Of a stretch of 27,794 nucleotides of DNA, positions 1 through 8,260 are shown piece after piece (position 1 is the stretch's first letter; each line of letters starts with the position of its first letter). The notes under the pieces are model-generated. The model was not told the origin of the DNA, searched no databases, and saw only the letters and a list, made by a program, of their open reading frames with translations. Where the stretch lies: the IMG/VR virus record IMGVR_UViG_3300001533_001261, positions 1 to 27,794 of that record. One strand, given 5' to 3'. A program made the position numbers and the translations under genes. The stretch is from a virus.

Positions 1-26
1 CCGATGATAGGGATTATCCAACTCAT
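1..26 (-). CDS. Start of next tail-region gene (partial, runs off the window)
   Basis: An ATG whose first base is the last base of the upstream stop codon (TAATG arrangement) opens a frame reading MSWIIPII to the window edge. The stop-start overlap matches the coupling used throughout this operon. Only eight codons are visible, so no function can be given. Position after two distal tail genes suggests another tail-tip or fibre gene, by inference only. Confidence 0.4.
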
Positions 27-943
27 TACGGACAGCTCCCACTGATAGCATTAGGAGCAGCAATCCTCCACGCGGTTTCACCATTGGTGCAAACAACTGC
101 GTACGCTTTGACTGGTGTTCCGTTCGGTATAGCCCCAATAGCAAAATCATCCGTATCATCTTCATCTACATCTAATTGATCTGGATATACTCCTATTCCA
201 AAGGGATCGTCTGATCCAGATGCGTTTGGGTTAATTTCTTCCCAATCGGCGTAAGCTTCAATGTCTTCGGAGTCCGGAACCTTTTCCAAATGTCCAGGAC
301 CTGGGGAAGTTTGGCGTATGCGCTCACACGTATAGACATAGACACCAGTAACATCTTCTCCACCTAGCTGGTAATTCGTGCTGCTCTTAACCCTTACCCA
401 AATCTCATTTGAGACTGATGGTCCTAAGAGTATTACGCCCCAAGTATCGTCAGAGGCTGAATCCTCAACATACAGAAGGGAATAAAACCCCCCAGAACAG
501 GTAACCATCTTTTCTGAATCATCCGCCTGAACTTCAGCCGAATCCCCTTCAGCGGAATCGTCTAAACGGACCTTAGAAACGCCAATTAACAAAGCCGCTC
601 CAACAAACCCTGGAGCTATCGCCGTTTGCAAAATTCCAATAACCGCATCGCTATCCCCAGTAGGAACGGCCGCAGTCCAACGAACGTGACCACGTCCTAT
701 CGTTCCCAAAGAAGATACTGTGTTTGAAGCATTAGCTTTTTTCAATTCTACGATTGAAAAAATTGATAAGGGTTCTTCCCCATCATTATACACAGGCACA
801 GTAACTCGGCTGTTACGACTATTAAACGTCGGAGTTTGTAACCCAGGTTCCTTCTGTTGGGATGACTGAGCACGAAAATTGCGAATGTCTTGCGCTATCG
901 CAATCGCGTCTTTTTCTAGTAATTGAACGCGCTTTCCAGGCAT
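26..943 (-). CDS. Distal tail region protein of unknown function
   Basis: About 305 residues, acidic and with no membrane segment. A short helical, charged N-terminus (LLEKDAIAIAQDIRNFRAQ) is followed by a beta-rich body with many Asp/Glu/Gly stretches, such as a DEDDTDDF run near the C-terminus. I do not recognise a family. It is the second gene after the tape measure, so a structural role at the tail tip or adhesion device is inferred. A GTG at 955 would add four residues and overlap the upstream stop. I prefer the ATG at 943, which has GGAT six bases upstream. It overlaps neither neighbour by more than one base. Confidence 0.6.
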   Translation of the reverse strand: MPGKRVQLLEKDAIAIAQDIRNFRAQSSQQKEPGLQTPTFNSRNSRVTVPVYNDGEEPLSIFSIVELKKANASNTVSSLGTIGRGHVRWTAAVPTGDSDAVIGILQTAIAPGFVGAALLIGVSKVRLDDSAEGDSAEVQADDSEKMVTCSGGFYSLLYVEDSASDDTWGVILLGPSVSNEIWVRVKSSTNYQLGGEDVTGVYVYTCERIRQTSPGPGHLEKVPDSEDIEAYADWEEINPNASGSDDPFGIGVYPDQLDVDEDDTDDFAIGAIPNGTPVKAYAVVCTNGETAWRIAAPNAISGSCP

Positions 944-947
944 ACTT

Positions 948-1919
948 TTATCCACGAACCACAGTAGGTAGATTTAACCAAGACCAAGGCAATTCCCATT
1001 TAGTCCGATATTTCAAATACACAGGTGGTCGGTTAGCTGCTAAAATCCCTCCAGCGCCATCCAGTAAAACTGGTTCGTCAGATGGTTCATATTCTCCCGT
1101 GTACGGATTTTGAACCATCACCCGTTCTCTACGATAATATTTATGCGTGGAAGGATAGTAGACGACATATTGGGGGTCATCAGAAGTAGTTTCTACTAAA
1201 TAATGATAACCTTTGTCCAAAAACTCTCTGTCGTATGTTTTCCCTTCTGAACGCACTTCTATTGTATAAGAAACTCTCCAATCATAAGTGCCATCTCCCC
1301 TATTACGAACTACTGGGACAGCATTAAGAATACATCCGCCACGAGCAATAATAGGGACTTGAGCTACAATAATTGGTTCTACATTTACCGAATTGATAAA
1401 CCGATTCAAAATAACTGGGTCCATGTCGCCCCAGCTGTAAGTTTTCTCAATATTAATGACAGTACGCTTTTCAGGTTCAGTCGGAGGATCAGCATAAGGA
1501 CATAGAGCAGAGTTGGTAACAGCTATCCAATTCCCATATTGATCATAGGCTGCTGTTACAGGAACTTCTACGGTGTTCGTATTAAACCGAATGTGCGTAG
1601 CATCATCAGACGTTGTGTCATCACTAAACCCAGATGACCCACTTTTTATAGCGTATGTGGCCCTACCACTAAACGTCTTGCCTTCATTAGCATCTTCAGG
1701 ATCAGCCGTAAACTCTTGAAGCCTGGCTGAAGCTAATCCATAATCACTCAGCGTCCAAGGCAAATTGTCTAACAACCATGTATAAACAGCTGTGACGTTC
1801 GTGGTTGGGGTATCAACATCACTCCACTTAACTTGAAATTCTAAGTCGAAAGTAACGTTAGCCCCAGTAGGGCTAGAAGATCGCAGAACTAGATTTTTAC
1901 CACTATATGAAAAGCCCAT
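948..1919 (-). CDS. Distal tail protein, first gene after the tape measure
   Basis: 323 residues, rich in beta-forming and Thr/Asp/Tyr residues, no signal peptide or membrane segment. In siphoviruses the gene directly after the tape measure usually encodes the distal tail protein or baseplate hub, and that is the best guess. I see no diagnostic motif and cannot confirm it. The ATG lies four bases after the tape-measure stop, with GGGA inside the preceding codons as a likely ribosome site. The C-terminal half contains several Tyr/Trp-rich strands compatible with a jelly-roll or Dit-like fold, which is speculative. Confidence 0.65.
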   Translation of the reverse strand: MGFSYSGKNLVLRSSSPTGANVTFDLEFQVKWSDVDTPTTNVTAVYTWLLDNLPWTLSDYGLASARLQEFTADPEDANEGKTFSGRATYAIKSGSSGFSDDTTSDDATHIRFNTNTVEVPVTAAYDQYGNWIAVTNSALCPYADPPTEPEKRTVINIEKTYSWGDMDPVILNRFINSVNVEPIIVAQVPIIARGGCILNAVPVVRNRGDGTYDWRVSYTIEVRSEGKTYDREFLDKGYHYLVETTSDDPQYVVYYPSTHKYYRRERVMVQNPYTGEYEPSDEPVLLDGAGGILAANRPPVYLKYRTKWELPWSWLNLPTVVRG

Positions 1920-1922
1920 AGA

Positions 1923-4616
1923 TTACATTCCCAATCCTAAGTCGATGACCTCTGGACTTTGAGATGACATCTTTTCTAAAAGCTCATTTTGCCTGTCTAT
2001 ACTATCAGCAATCTTGTTTGTATTTTTCGCAGTAGCCTTAGAAGAATCAGCAGTGGTCTTAGCATAATTGTCTTCACGTCGAATCGTAGCATGATAGGCT
2101 TCTACCGTTCCTCTTTCTACTAGGTCCGCAAACGACTGTCCTGTATCAGTTCGTGCTCTAGTGCCTTCTAACAACTCTTTAGCTTGATCCCGTAAGATAC
2201 GACTGTATTCAGCAGCACGAGTCCGCTGAATAAGATCAACAACACGATCATTACCTTTGGCACGTTGAAGCTCAGCATCGTACCGAAGATTCATCAGCTT
2301 GATTTCTCGTTTCCAACGATCTTCAATAAGCATAGCTTCCTGACGACGGTATCGGTCTTCCCAAGATTGAATTTCCCAAGCCCGTCGTTCAGCTTCTTTG
2401 GCAGCCTGATCTAACAGTTCTTGATGTCGTCGTTTAGAAGCTAACCACCAAGTCTTTCTGACTAGTTCTTCAGCTTCAGCCACCCCCTTAACGTTTTCCA
2501 ATTCCTTAGCGAATTGCATATCCAACAAACGCATTTCACGATCATACTCATTTTGAATATGCATTAGCCGTTCTTGATGAAGTCTGTCTTCCCAACTATT
2601 GATTTTTTCAATAGCGTCTTCGGCTTCATCCAATCCACCCTCTCCTGAACCTCCAGGGGGTATAATGTTTGGAAGTTCCTTCTTACCAACTCTTGTAAAA
2701 GAGGCTTCCAATTCGCTAATCTTATCACTAATTTTTGCAACCTTGTCAAGTTGCTCATCAAGCTTCTTTTGTTCCTCTCTGTTCGCAGCTTCCCAAATTC
2801 TAAGAGTCAAAGGAATACGGGGTGTTCTCCCAGTAATTTCAGCCATAATAAAATGACCCACTCCAGGATGACTAGCAATTCCCCGAAGCGTTCTCTCATA
2901 CGACTTTTGCATCTCATGATACGTTCTTTGTTCTTGCTCTAACTCCTGTCTCAGATCTCTGATTCTTCTTTCATCTAGAATCCTATTTAGCCTTTGCTGG
3001 GCATCCGCTGCTCCTTCAATGCTGCGAGCGGCCTCATCCACCTTAATCCCTAAGTCCCCATATCTATCTTCCAATCGACCAATGACCGTTTGGGCCCAAT
3101 CCATTTCCTCATTGGTAAGATTCTGGCTTGACGACAAATCCATAAGCTTTTGAGCAAGTTCTTCGTCTTTCCGTATCTTTTGTTTTGCTGCCTGTGCTGA
3201 TTTATTCAATTTGCTAGTAGAATCACTAATTGCTTTGCTAAATTTGTAAATGCGATAAGCAGCAGCTCCAACCACAACGACGATGGCAGCAATTAAAGCT
3301 ACAATAGGATGAGCCAACAAAAAACTAAAAGCTATTGCAGTCCTTCTAATTACTACAACCAAGGAACCAAGAACCTTAACCAGTCCGCCAAAAGCCAATG
3401 CCATAGGGCCAATCAAAGCAGTTATAGCTAATATCTTTGATATGTTTTCCTGTTGAGCTTTGCTAAGACCCTTCCAACGGTCTATTAAGTTCCTTACAAA
3501 ATCCCCCATCTTCTCAAGCATAGGCAAAACAATCTTAGAAATGTCCATCCCTAACGACACAAGTTGGTTTTTTAGCTGCTTCAACCGAGCCAACGGCGAT
3601 TTCATTTGACGATCATAAACCTCTTGCATCGTTCCACCAGCTTCTAACAGCACACGTTCGTACTCTTTCATCTGAGTGGATAAACCAATAAGAGGCAAAA
3701 TAGCTCGTTGAGTACGTGCTTGGAATCCTAATTGCTCAAGGGCAACAGCACGTTGGGGGCCAGTTAGGTCCTTGAAAGCCATTTCGATGTCATGAATAAT
3801 ATCAATAAAGTTGCGGTATTCTCCTGTTGCTTGATTTATCATTCGAATACCGTACTTTTCAAAAACTTGACCGTTTTCCATATAGGCTTTCGACAACAAT
3901 CTAAAAGCCCTGCCCATCTCACTACCAGCTTTAGCACCCTTAATACCTACACCTGCGTAAGCTGCCAAGGCAGATACAACCGTTTCTAACTCAGCTCCGA
4001 ATTGTCTTGCAGCAACTGAAGCGTCATTCGTCATAGACTCTGCAAATTGCTGAACCGTTGCATTGTCCATAACGTTAGCTTGCGTCAAAACGTCGGCCAC
4101 ACGAACTAGGTTTTCCATATTCTTTTGAGCATCTTTACTAGCTAAGCCCATAGCCTTTTGAGCATCAGTCAAAAGGTCCGTTGCTACAGCCATATCAAAA
4201 GCGCCTGCCGTAGCAAACTTTTGGACTACGGGAAGTGCAGCCATGGAAGCCTCAGCATCCATACCAGCTGAAGCTAAGTAAAAATAGCTCTTGGCCAATT
4301 CATTTGCTGCTTGAACACCATTCTCCGAAAGCGTACGAGCTTGGCGTTCCATTGCTTCTCTTAAATCATCAGTCAATCCCACCATAATGCTGGTGGATTT
4401 GGTCATGGCATCTTCAAATTGAAGAAGGCTACGTATTCCTAATCCAAAAGCCAAACCTATAGGAGCACTAATGTACAAAGACATAGTAGTGCCCCAAGTT
4501 CGCAGCCGATTGCCAAAGCGCGTAAGACGAGCTTCAGCCACTCGCATCCCAGCTTCTAACCGAGTGGTGTTTAACGATATGTACGCCGCCATCGTTCCTA
4601 GCGACTCTGGTATCAT
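1923..4616 (-). CDS. Tail tape measure protein
   Basis: 897 residues, the longest gene in the window. The N-terminal 380 residues match the TP901-1/PhageMin_Tail tape-measure core: a FEDAMTKSTSIMVGL segment followed by repeated Ala-rich helices such as SYFYLASAGMDAEASMAAL. A strongly hydrophobic region (about residues 385-460, with IALIAAIVVVVGAAAYR-like stretches) is the usual membrane-interacting part. The C-terminal 400 residues are charged, heptad-like helices (many Glu/Lys/Arg) ending in a short tail. The protein sets tail length and leads DNA ejection. It starts in an ATGA overlap with the chaperone gene upstream, the standard order for siphoviruses. Confidence 0.95.
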   Translation of the reverse strand: MIPESLGTMAAYISLNTTRLEAGMRVAEARLTRFGNRLRTWGTTMSLYISAPIGLAFGLGIRSLLQFEDAMTKSTSIMVGLTDDLREAMERQARTLSENGVQAANELAKSYFYLASAGMDAEASMAALPVVQKFATAGAFDMAVATDLLTDAQKAMGLASKDAQKNMENLVRVADVLTQANVMDNATVQQFAESMTNDASVAARQFGAELETVVSALAAYAGVGIKGAKAGSEMGRAFRLLSKAYMENGQVFEKYGIRMINQATGEYRNFIDIIHDIEMAFKDLTGPQRAVALEQLGFQARTQRAILPLIGLSTQMKEYERVLLEAGGTMQEVYDRQMKSPLARLKQLKNQLVSLGMDISKIVLPMLEKMGDFVRNLIDRWKGLSKAQQENISKILAITALIGPMALAFGGLVKVLGSLVVVIRRTAIAFSFLLAHPIVALIAAIVVVVGAAAYRIYKFSKAISDSTSKLNKSAQAAKQKIRKDEELAQKLMDLSSSQNLTNEEMDWAQTVIGRLEDRYGDLGIKVDEAARSIEGAADAQQRLNRILDERRIRDLRQELEQEQRTYHEMQKSYERTLRGIASHPGVGHFIMAEITGRTPRIPLTLRIWEAANREEQKKLDEQLDKVAKISDKISELEASFTRVGKKELPNIIPPGGSGEGGLDEAEDAIEKINSWEDRLHQERLMHIQNEYDREMRLLDMQFAKELENVKGVAEAEELVRKTWWLASKRRHQELLDQAAKEAERRAWEIQSWEDRYRRQEAMLIEDRWKREIKLMNLRYDAELQRAKGNDRVVDLIQRTRAAEYSRILRDQAKELLEGTRARTDTGQSFADLVERGTVEAYHATIRREDNYAKTTADSSKATAKNTNKIADSIDRQNELLEKMSSQSPEVIDLGLGM

Positions 4617-4939
4617 TTCTTACCTTTGTTCGCCTTTGCGTCGTGAGAAAGTCCGGATAGCCACATCTTCACTCGTTTTTTCATTTCCTCTACAGACATC
4701 CGCTTACGGAAACTAGGAGGACGAAAATCCAAAAGCAAATCTTTTACACGCACACGTCCTTTAACTCGATTTTGGCGAACTTCTGCTGCTATTTGTGCTA
4801 AGTAGTAATCATGCTTTGTATGGATGTTTGGCTGCTTATCAAAGTACGCTCGCCACAATCTTATTTCTGAAAGTGGTACAGTACGTTGTAACACATGAAT
4901 CGGCTGGCCCAGCGCCATAGCCAGCCGAATCCAAAACAT
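4613..4939 (-). CDS. Tail assembly chaperone, downstream part (gpT-like), made by -1 frameshifting
   Basis: 108 codons from its own ATG, basic and helical. It follows a gene of the gpG type and directly precedes the tape measure, the lambda G/GT position. The slippery heptamer A AAA AAC sits immediately before the upstream stop. A -1 slip there continues through CTA ACA AAT TGG into this ATG without a stop, giving a fusion of roughly 240 residues. The reading frame therefore makes most sense as the T extension that binds the tape measure during tail assembly. Independent initiation at 4939 is possible, but I see no strong ribosome site. Confidence 0.8.
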   Translation of the reverse strand: MFWIRLAMALGQPIHVLQRTVPLSEIRLWRAYFDKQPNIHTKHDYYLAQIAAEVRQNRVKGRVRVKDLLLDFRPPSFRKRMSVEEMKKRVKMWLSGLSHDAKANKGKK

Positions 4940-4947
4940 CCAATTTG

Positions 4948-5346
4948 TTAGTTTTTTCCTGCTTCATCCTCAAGCTCATCTTCGGACTTGTCCAAACCGT
5001 TTAGCCGATTAGCAATTTTGGTGATTTCTTCGGTCATTCGACTCCCCCACGATTCCACTTCACTGCGCTTGACCAAACGAGCTTCACCATCTTCGGGCAC
5101 GTACCAAACGGTCCGCTGAAGCAAGTCGATGTCGGCACCAGCCAAATTCTTCACAGCCATCAAGCGTTTGGCGCCTTTTCGATCATCACCGATTTGCTCC
5201 GTACGTACATCAATAGTAGCCGAAAGAGCTTTGAGATACTCAGCCCGCGCTTTGGCTGTAAGTTCGCGCACCTCATAAGGACGGTTATCGATAGTAATAG
5301 GTTCTGACGCTAAAGTAGTGCTGTAATTCTTCACTTCATTTGACAT
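4948..5346 (-). CDS. Tail assembly chaperone, upstream part (gpG-like)
   Basis: 132 residues, soluble, with a conserved-looking opening (tIDNRPYEVRELTAKARAEYLKAL) typical of siphovirus tail assembly chaperones, and an acidic C-terminus. It lies between the tail tube and the tape measure. Its last three sense codons, GGA AAA AAC, form a frameshift site before TAA. The product should exist in a short form and in a longer -1 frameshifted form that together load the tail tube protein on the tape measure. AGGAG stands eight bases before the ATG. Confidence 0.85.
   Translation of the reverse strand: MSNEVKNYSTTLASEPITIDNRPYEVRELTAKARAEYLKALSATIDVRTEQIGDDRKGAKRLMAVKNLAGADIDLLQRTVWYVPEDGEARLVKRSEVESWGSRMTEEITKIANRLNGLDKSEDELEDEAGKN
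4951..4957 (-). promoter_or_regulatory. Programmed -1 ribosomal frameshift site
   Basis: On the minus strand the bases read AAAAAAC in the phase A AAA AAC, then TAA. This is one of the most efficient bacterial X XXY YYZ slippery heptamers and matches the G/GT position of tail chaperone genes. The -1 frame runs open into the next coding region. I did not identify a clear downstream stimulatory pseudoknot. Confidence 0.82.
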
Positions 5347-5375
5347 AATCTAGTCTCCTAAAACAAAAAGGTTAA

Positions 5376-5813
5376 TTATGACCCCTCCGTATAGTCAGGG
5401 GCTGTTTCCGTACCCTCATTGTCGTTAGTCACAACAATGACACCTTCTCCTTCAGGCTGCTCGCCTTCTACAAAGTCACCTGGTTCAAATGAACGCAAGT
5501 AGCCATAGAACACAACCGACGCACCATCCGGATAGGTAAATGTAATGGCTTGGTTGACGTTGATCGCCGCCAAAATATCATCCCATCCATCCGGATCATA
5601 CGCTGCTCGAAACGACCCATCAGTGATTTCCTTCAAAGATCGTGGAGTCTTGGTACGATAAACCGAGTTGCTATGAGTTGTGGTATCAATAGCATCTCCA
5701 CCATCAATGCCAGGAGGATTTACACTTACCGGATCAATAACCAAATTGACGTCAGTACTCGTTCCGAAAGAAACTGAAATTCCAAATCCATCTTTAAGTG
5801 CCTCAGACAGCAT
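5376..5813 (-). CDS. Major tail tube protein
   Basis: 145 residues, acidic and beta-rich, of the size usual for siphovirus tail tube proteins. The motif order is SVSFGTSTDVNLVIDPVSV, SLKEITDGSFRAAYDP and AITFTYPDGASVVFYGYLRS, then a flexible Glu-rich C-terminus. It agrees with the gpV/tail-tube fold, whose subunits stack as hexamers around the tape measure. It lies between a tail terminator candidate and the tail chaperones, the expected place. A small Asp/Glu-rich C-terminal tail is its only odd feature. Confidence 0.8.
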   Translation of the reverse strand: MLSEALKDGFGISVSFGTSTDVNLVIDPVSVNPPGIDGGDAIDTTTHSNSVYRTKTPRSLKEITDGSFRAAYDPDGWDDILAAINVNQAITFTYPDGASVVFYGYLRSFEPGDFVEGEQPEGEGVIVVTNDNEGTETAPDYTEGS

Positions 5814-5837
5814 GTTTTTACTCCTTCTTCCGTTTTA

Positions 5838-6302
5838 TCAAGCCACCGATTTAATTACGATGGCATACTCTAAATCAAACACCCAACGATTATTTTCATC
5901 ACAACCCACCGCAAACACTCCGCGATTCCGACGTGCTCGGCAAAGCGTTACTGTTTGGCCATCAGCAGCGTACGCTGCATAAGCGTCTGAGGAATCCTCT
6001 GCCCACATCCAATTGCTTACCCCATCCATAGCTGATAGGATGGCTTGGGCCTTTTTATGTCCTTCCAACTGGTTTGCCGATCTCACCCGAATCGAAACAA
6101 CATAGTTGTCCCAAATGCCCGAATGGGGACGGGAATGAATTTGTTGAGACTCATCGTAGACCGTAATACAATTTATAGGAGCTTTTGGTTCGGCTACAAC
6201 AGCCACTGACCAATCGACAGATGTATTGTAAGCGTACCCTACACCTTGTTCGATCAAAAACGCTCTTACCAAACGACTGATTGGATGAATAATAGCAGTC
6301 AT
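5838..6302 (-). CDS. Tail terminator / minor capsid-like connector protein
   Basis: About 154 residues. The opening IHPISRLVRAFLIEQGVGYA, a central beta core and length agree with the phage minor capsid/tail completion family (gpU or HK97 gp10-neighbour position). Its role would be to cap the finished tail and join it to the head. The ATG at 6302 overlaps the preceding stop as ATGA, so I prefer it to the TTG twelve bases upstream. Assignment rests mainly on size and position between the gp10-like protein and the tail tube. Confidence 0.65.
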   Translation of the reverse strand: MTAIIHPISRLVRAFLIEQGVGYAYNTSVDWSVAVVAEPKAPINCITVYDESQQIHSRPHSGIWDNYVVSIRVRSANQLEGHKKAQAILSAMDGVSNWMWAEDSSDAYAAYAADGQTVTLCRARRNRGVFAVGCDENNRWVFDLEYAIVIKSVA

Positions 6303-6724
6303 TTCGTCAACCAAGTCTTAAGCATCACGCGCAACCTTTGATAGTTGTCGTTAATGGCCCTTTCCAAAAACTTACGACCACGGGGCCAAGGGGAACGAAA
6401 TTGCGTATCAGGTTTGGCTTCGTGAACGAATAAAGCGTAAGCTGCCAATAGATATACTACACCGAACAAAGCTTGTCCAGTAGAACCTTTGTAGATTCTA
6501 CTACGATGTGATCCTTTTAGGTTTCCAGTCCGAATGGGCGTGCGGTCCATCGAAGCGTGTTGAATTTCCGTAACAAGTTGGGTAACGGCTGGACGGCAGT
6601 TTCGCTTCATTTCCTTACAAACTTTCCTAATATTGCGCCGAATTTCGGCCAAACCTGACATAGTGTGTCGGCCTGTCTTTTTATCACGACCAGTCGCTAT
6701 TTGTTTTTCCCGCCAGTACTTCAT
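6299..6724 (-). CDS. HK97 gp10-like head-tail connector protein
   Basis: 141 residues, strongly basic. The segment TPIRTGNLKGSHRSRIYKG followed by YALFVHEAKPDTQFRSPWPRG and a C-terminal KFLERAINDNYQRL helix is the hallmark of the HK97 gp10/minor tail component family. It works at the head-tail joint. The ATG at 6724 forms an ATGA overlap with the gene before it. A second in-frame ATG at 6661 (MSGLAEIRRN) could be the true start, because residues 1-21 are unlike the family. Confidence 0.8.
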   Translation of the reverse strand: MKYWREKQIATGRDKKTGRHTMSGLAEIRRNIRKVCKEMKRNCRPAVTQLVTEIQHASMDRTPIRTGNLKGSHRSRIYKGSTGQALFGVVYLLAAYALFVHEAKPDTQFRSPWPRGRKFLERAINDNYQRLRVMLKTWLTK

Positions 6725-7062
6725 ACCGTAGCTGTCCGCAAATACTCAGTTGCTCGAAGGTTCGGCAATTTACTGAAGCCTTTGATTCTTCTAGCTAAAG
6801 GAACCTCATCTGGTGTTAATCCATCCACTTCGGATAAAGTTCCCAAATACAAATATCCATTTACTTCCAAATCCCGATCTGAATACACAGTAGAATCATT
6901 CAAAACATCGTTGCTCGGAAACGATAATACAGCACCATTCACGTCTTCCCAACGACACTCAATTTCTACAGGATCAGGATAGGTCTGATCACCATCTCCA
7001 CTTTCGACAGGCGGACCCCAATAAACCGCTGTTTGCTTCCGCATTTTAGAAATAATGGACAC
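6721..7062 (-). CDS. Head closure / stopper protein
   Basis: 113 residues, small beta-barrel type composition. The N-terminus (KMRKQTAVYWGPP) and a central Cys-Arg-Trp-Glu strand are typical of siphovirus head-closure proteins of the gp16/HK97 gp7 class, which plug the portal channel after packaging. The position between the adaptor and gp10-like genes is the standard one. Sequence alone gives moderate support. The start overlaps the adaptor stop by one base. Confidence 0.65.
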   Translation of the reverse strand: MSIISKMRKQTAVYWGPPVESGDGDQTYPDPVEIECRWEDVNGAVLSFPSNDVLNDSTVYSDRDLEVNGYLYLGTLSEVDGLTPDEVPLARRIKGFSKLPNLRATEYLRTATV

Positions 7063-7490
7063 TACAAATCCTTCCCAGCATTATCCGTGTCCCAATCTGT
7101 CAACCCAACCCAAGTAATTCCAGGCGTCAATCCTCCTATACCCCTTTTCATTTTCTGGTCCAACGAAGCCAATCCACCATTGGTATCTAAAAGCTTGGCC
7201 TGTTGACCATAGGTAGTTTGATCTAAACCTAATCCAATTCGTCGGTCATACGAAGCCGAAACAGAACCAGCTTTTTCCATCGAAGCTCGAACATCTGAAA
7301 TAGCAATGAAGTGAGCAGCAAGCCAACGTTCAATAAGCTCTAACCTAGTATCATCATAGTTGCTAACGTCACCGCAGCATTCCGTAACTAATTCATTTGC
7401 CGTCGTAATGAAAGGGTCAAAATCCGTAATGACGGTTGTATCGACTTCCATAATCTTTTGAATAGCTTCTGATGTCGTTCTAACCGCCAT
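7062..7490 (-). CDS. Head-tail adaptor protein (gp6/DUF4054-like)
   Basis: 142 residues. An acidic N-terminal helix pair (FDPFITTANELVTECCGDV) is followed by DTRLELIERWLAAHFIAISD, the pattern of the gp6-like adaptor family that forms a ring under the portal. The rest is a Gly-rich extension with a Trp/Asp end. Its place after the capsid cluster and before the stopper supports this. The odd point is the DUF115-like gene inserted between it and the capsid genes. Confidence 0.72.
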   Translation of the reverse strand: MAVRTTSEAIQKIMEVDTTVITDFDPFITTANELVTECCGDVSNYDDTRLELIERWLAAHFIAISDVRASMEKAGSVSASYDRRIGLGLDQTTYGQQAKLLDTNGGLASLDQKMKRGIGGLTPGITWVGLTDWDTDNAGKDL

Positions 7491-7493
7491 AAA

Positions 7494-8102
7494 TCACCTG
7501 ATCCATTCGTCCAAATCACCTTTGGGAAAAACATCTAAAACTGAATCTGGGCCCAAATTGATTATTTCTCGTTTCGGAAAAACTTTGGGCAACGCTTCAG
7601 CTACTCGATGAAAACCATTTATGAAACGTTTGTAAGACGATTCATTAGGTTTGTTGATGTTGTCCAAGTGCCAGTTTGTTTGCCCCTTCGTCCCTTTCTT
7701 ACAATCAAACCCAAGAAGAAGCACCCGACGTGCTCCCAATACTAAAGTCAGATTGATTCCCGTCGCTCCTGTACTCATATTCCAACCTAGGGCATTAGTA
7801 TGAAGTCCATACCCTTCTCGTTTCATTGTTAAGATTGGAAGGTCCGATTGAGTGTGAAGAGCAGGTTGATTTGTGACAATGGGATTGGAAAATTGAAGCA
7901 ACGATTCTCGATGGACATTCCACCAAGGCAAATCACCGAACACACAAACGTTCACCACAGATGTGCCCAAACGATATGCGTCATTACAACCAACGACCGG
8001 CAAACCCACTAAACGTTTCCAATGGAAATTGCGTAAGGATGGTCCACCACCTAGAACCACCACGTCCATTCCGCTGTACCATCGTTGAGGATTCCAACGC
8101 AT
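7494..8102 (-). CDS. DUF115/MptE-like Rossmann protein inside the head-tail operon
   Basis: 202 residues. A beta strand and glycine loop, VVVLGGGPSL (residues 14-23), is followed by VVGCNDAYRLG and by TGATGINLTLVLGARRVLLLGFDCK near residue 125. This layout is seen in the DUF115 (6-hydroxymethylpterin diphosphokinase MptE-like) superfamily, often found near surface glycan genes and in phages. Substrate cannot be assigned; a nucleotide- or nucleotide-sugar-binding role is inferred. The ATG follows AGAGG by eight bases. It interrupts the usual capsid-adaptor gene order, so it looks like a moron. Confidence 0.7.
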   Translation of the reverse strand: MRWNPQRWYSGMDVVVLGGGPSLRNFHWKRLVGLPVVGCNDAYRLGTSVVNVCVFGDLPWWNVHRESLLQFSNPIVTNQPALHTQSDLPILTMKREGYGLHTNALGWNMSTGATGINLTLVLGARRVLLLGFDCKKGTKGQTNWHLDNINKPNESSYKRFINGFHRVAEALPKVFPKREIINLGPDSVLDVFPKGDLDEWIR

Positions 8103-8184
8103 CGGTCATGCCTCTAATGGCCTTATAAGCCACGATCTTCTCCCAGATGGGTCTTCCTACATCTAAACCCATTTGAAAGCCATA

Positions 8185-8257
8185 GGGGCCAGTTCTCACA
8201 CGTTCCTGGCCCCGAACGTGGGTGGTCCGAATGGCGTAAAAGGACCACCCACGTTCG
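8185..8257 (-). other. Tandem long hairpins downstream of the capsid genes
   Basis: Two back-to-back inverted repeats fill the gap after the gene ending at 8261. Arms 8213-8228 and 8242-8257 pair perfectly over 16 bp with a 13-base loop. Arms 8185-8192 and 8206-8213 pair over 8 bp (GGGGCCAG/CTGGCCCC). No T tract follows on the minus strand, so this is not a classic intrinsic terminator. A processing site, a 3'-end stabiliser for the abundant capsid mRNA, or a partial terminator are all possible. The rest of the gap, up to the DUF115-like start, shows no convincing gene. Confidence 0.75.
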
Positions 8258-8260
8258 TTA

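Noticed and set aside
7984-8199. Possible 71-residue gene starting with GTG inside the tandem hairpin
   Set aside because: Its start is within the 8-bp hairpin and 119 bases overlap the DUF115-like gene in another frame. No homology or codon signal supports it.
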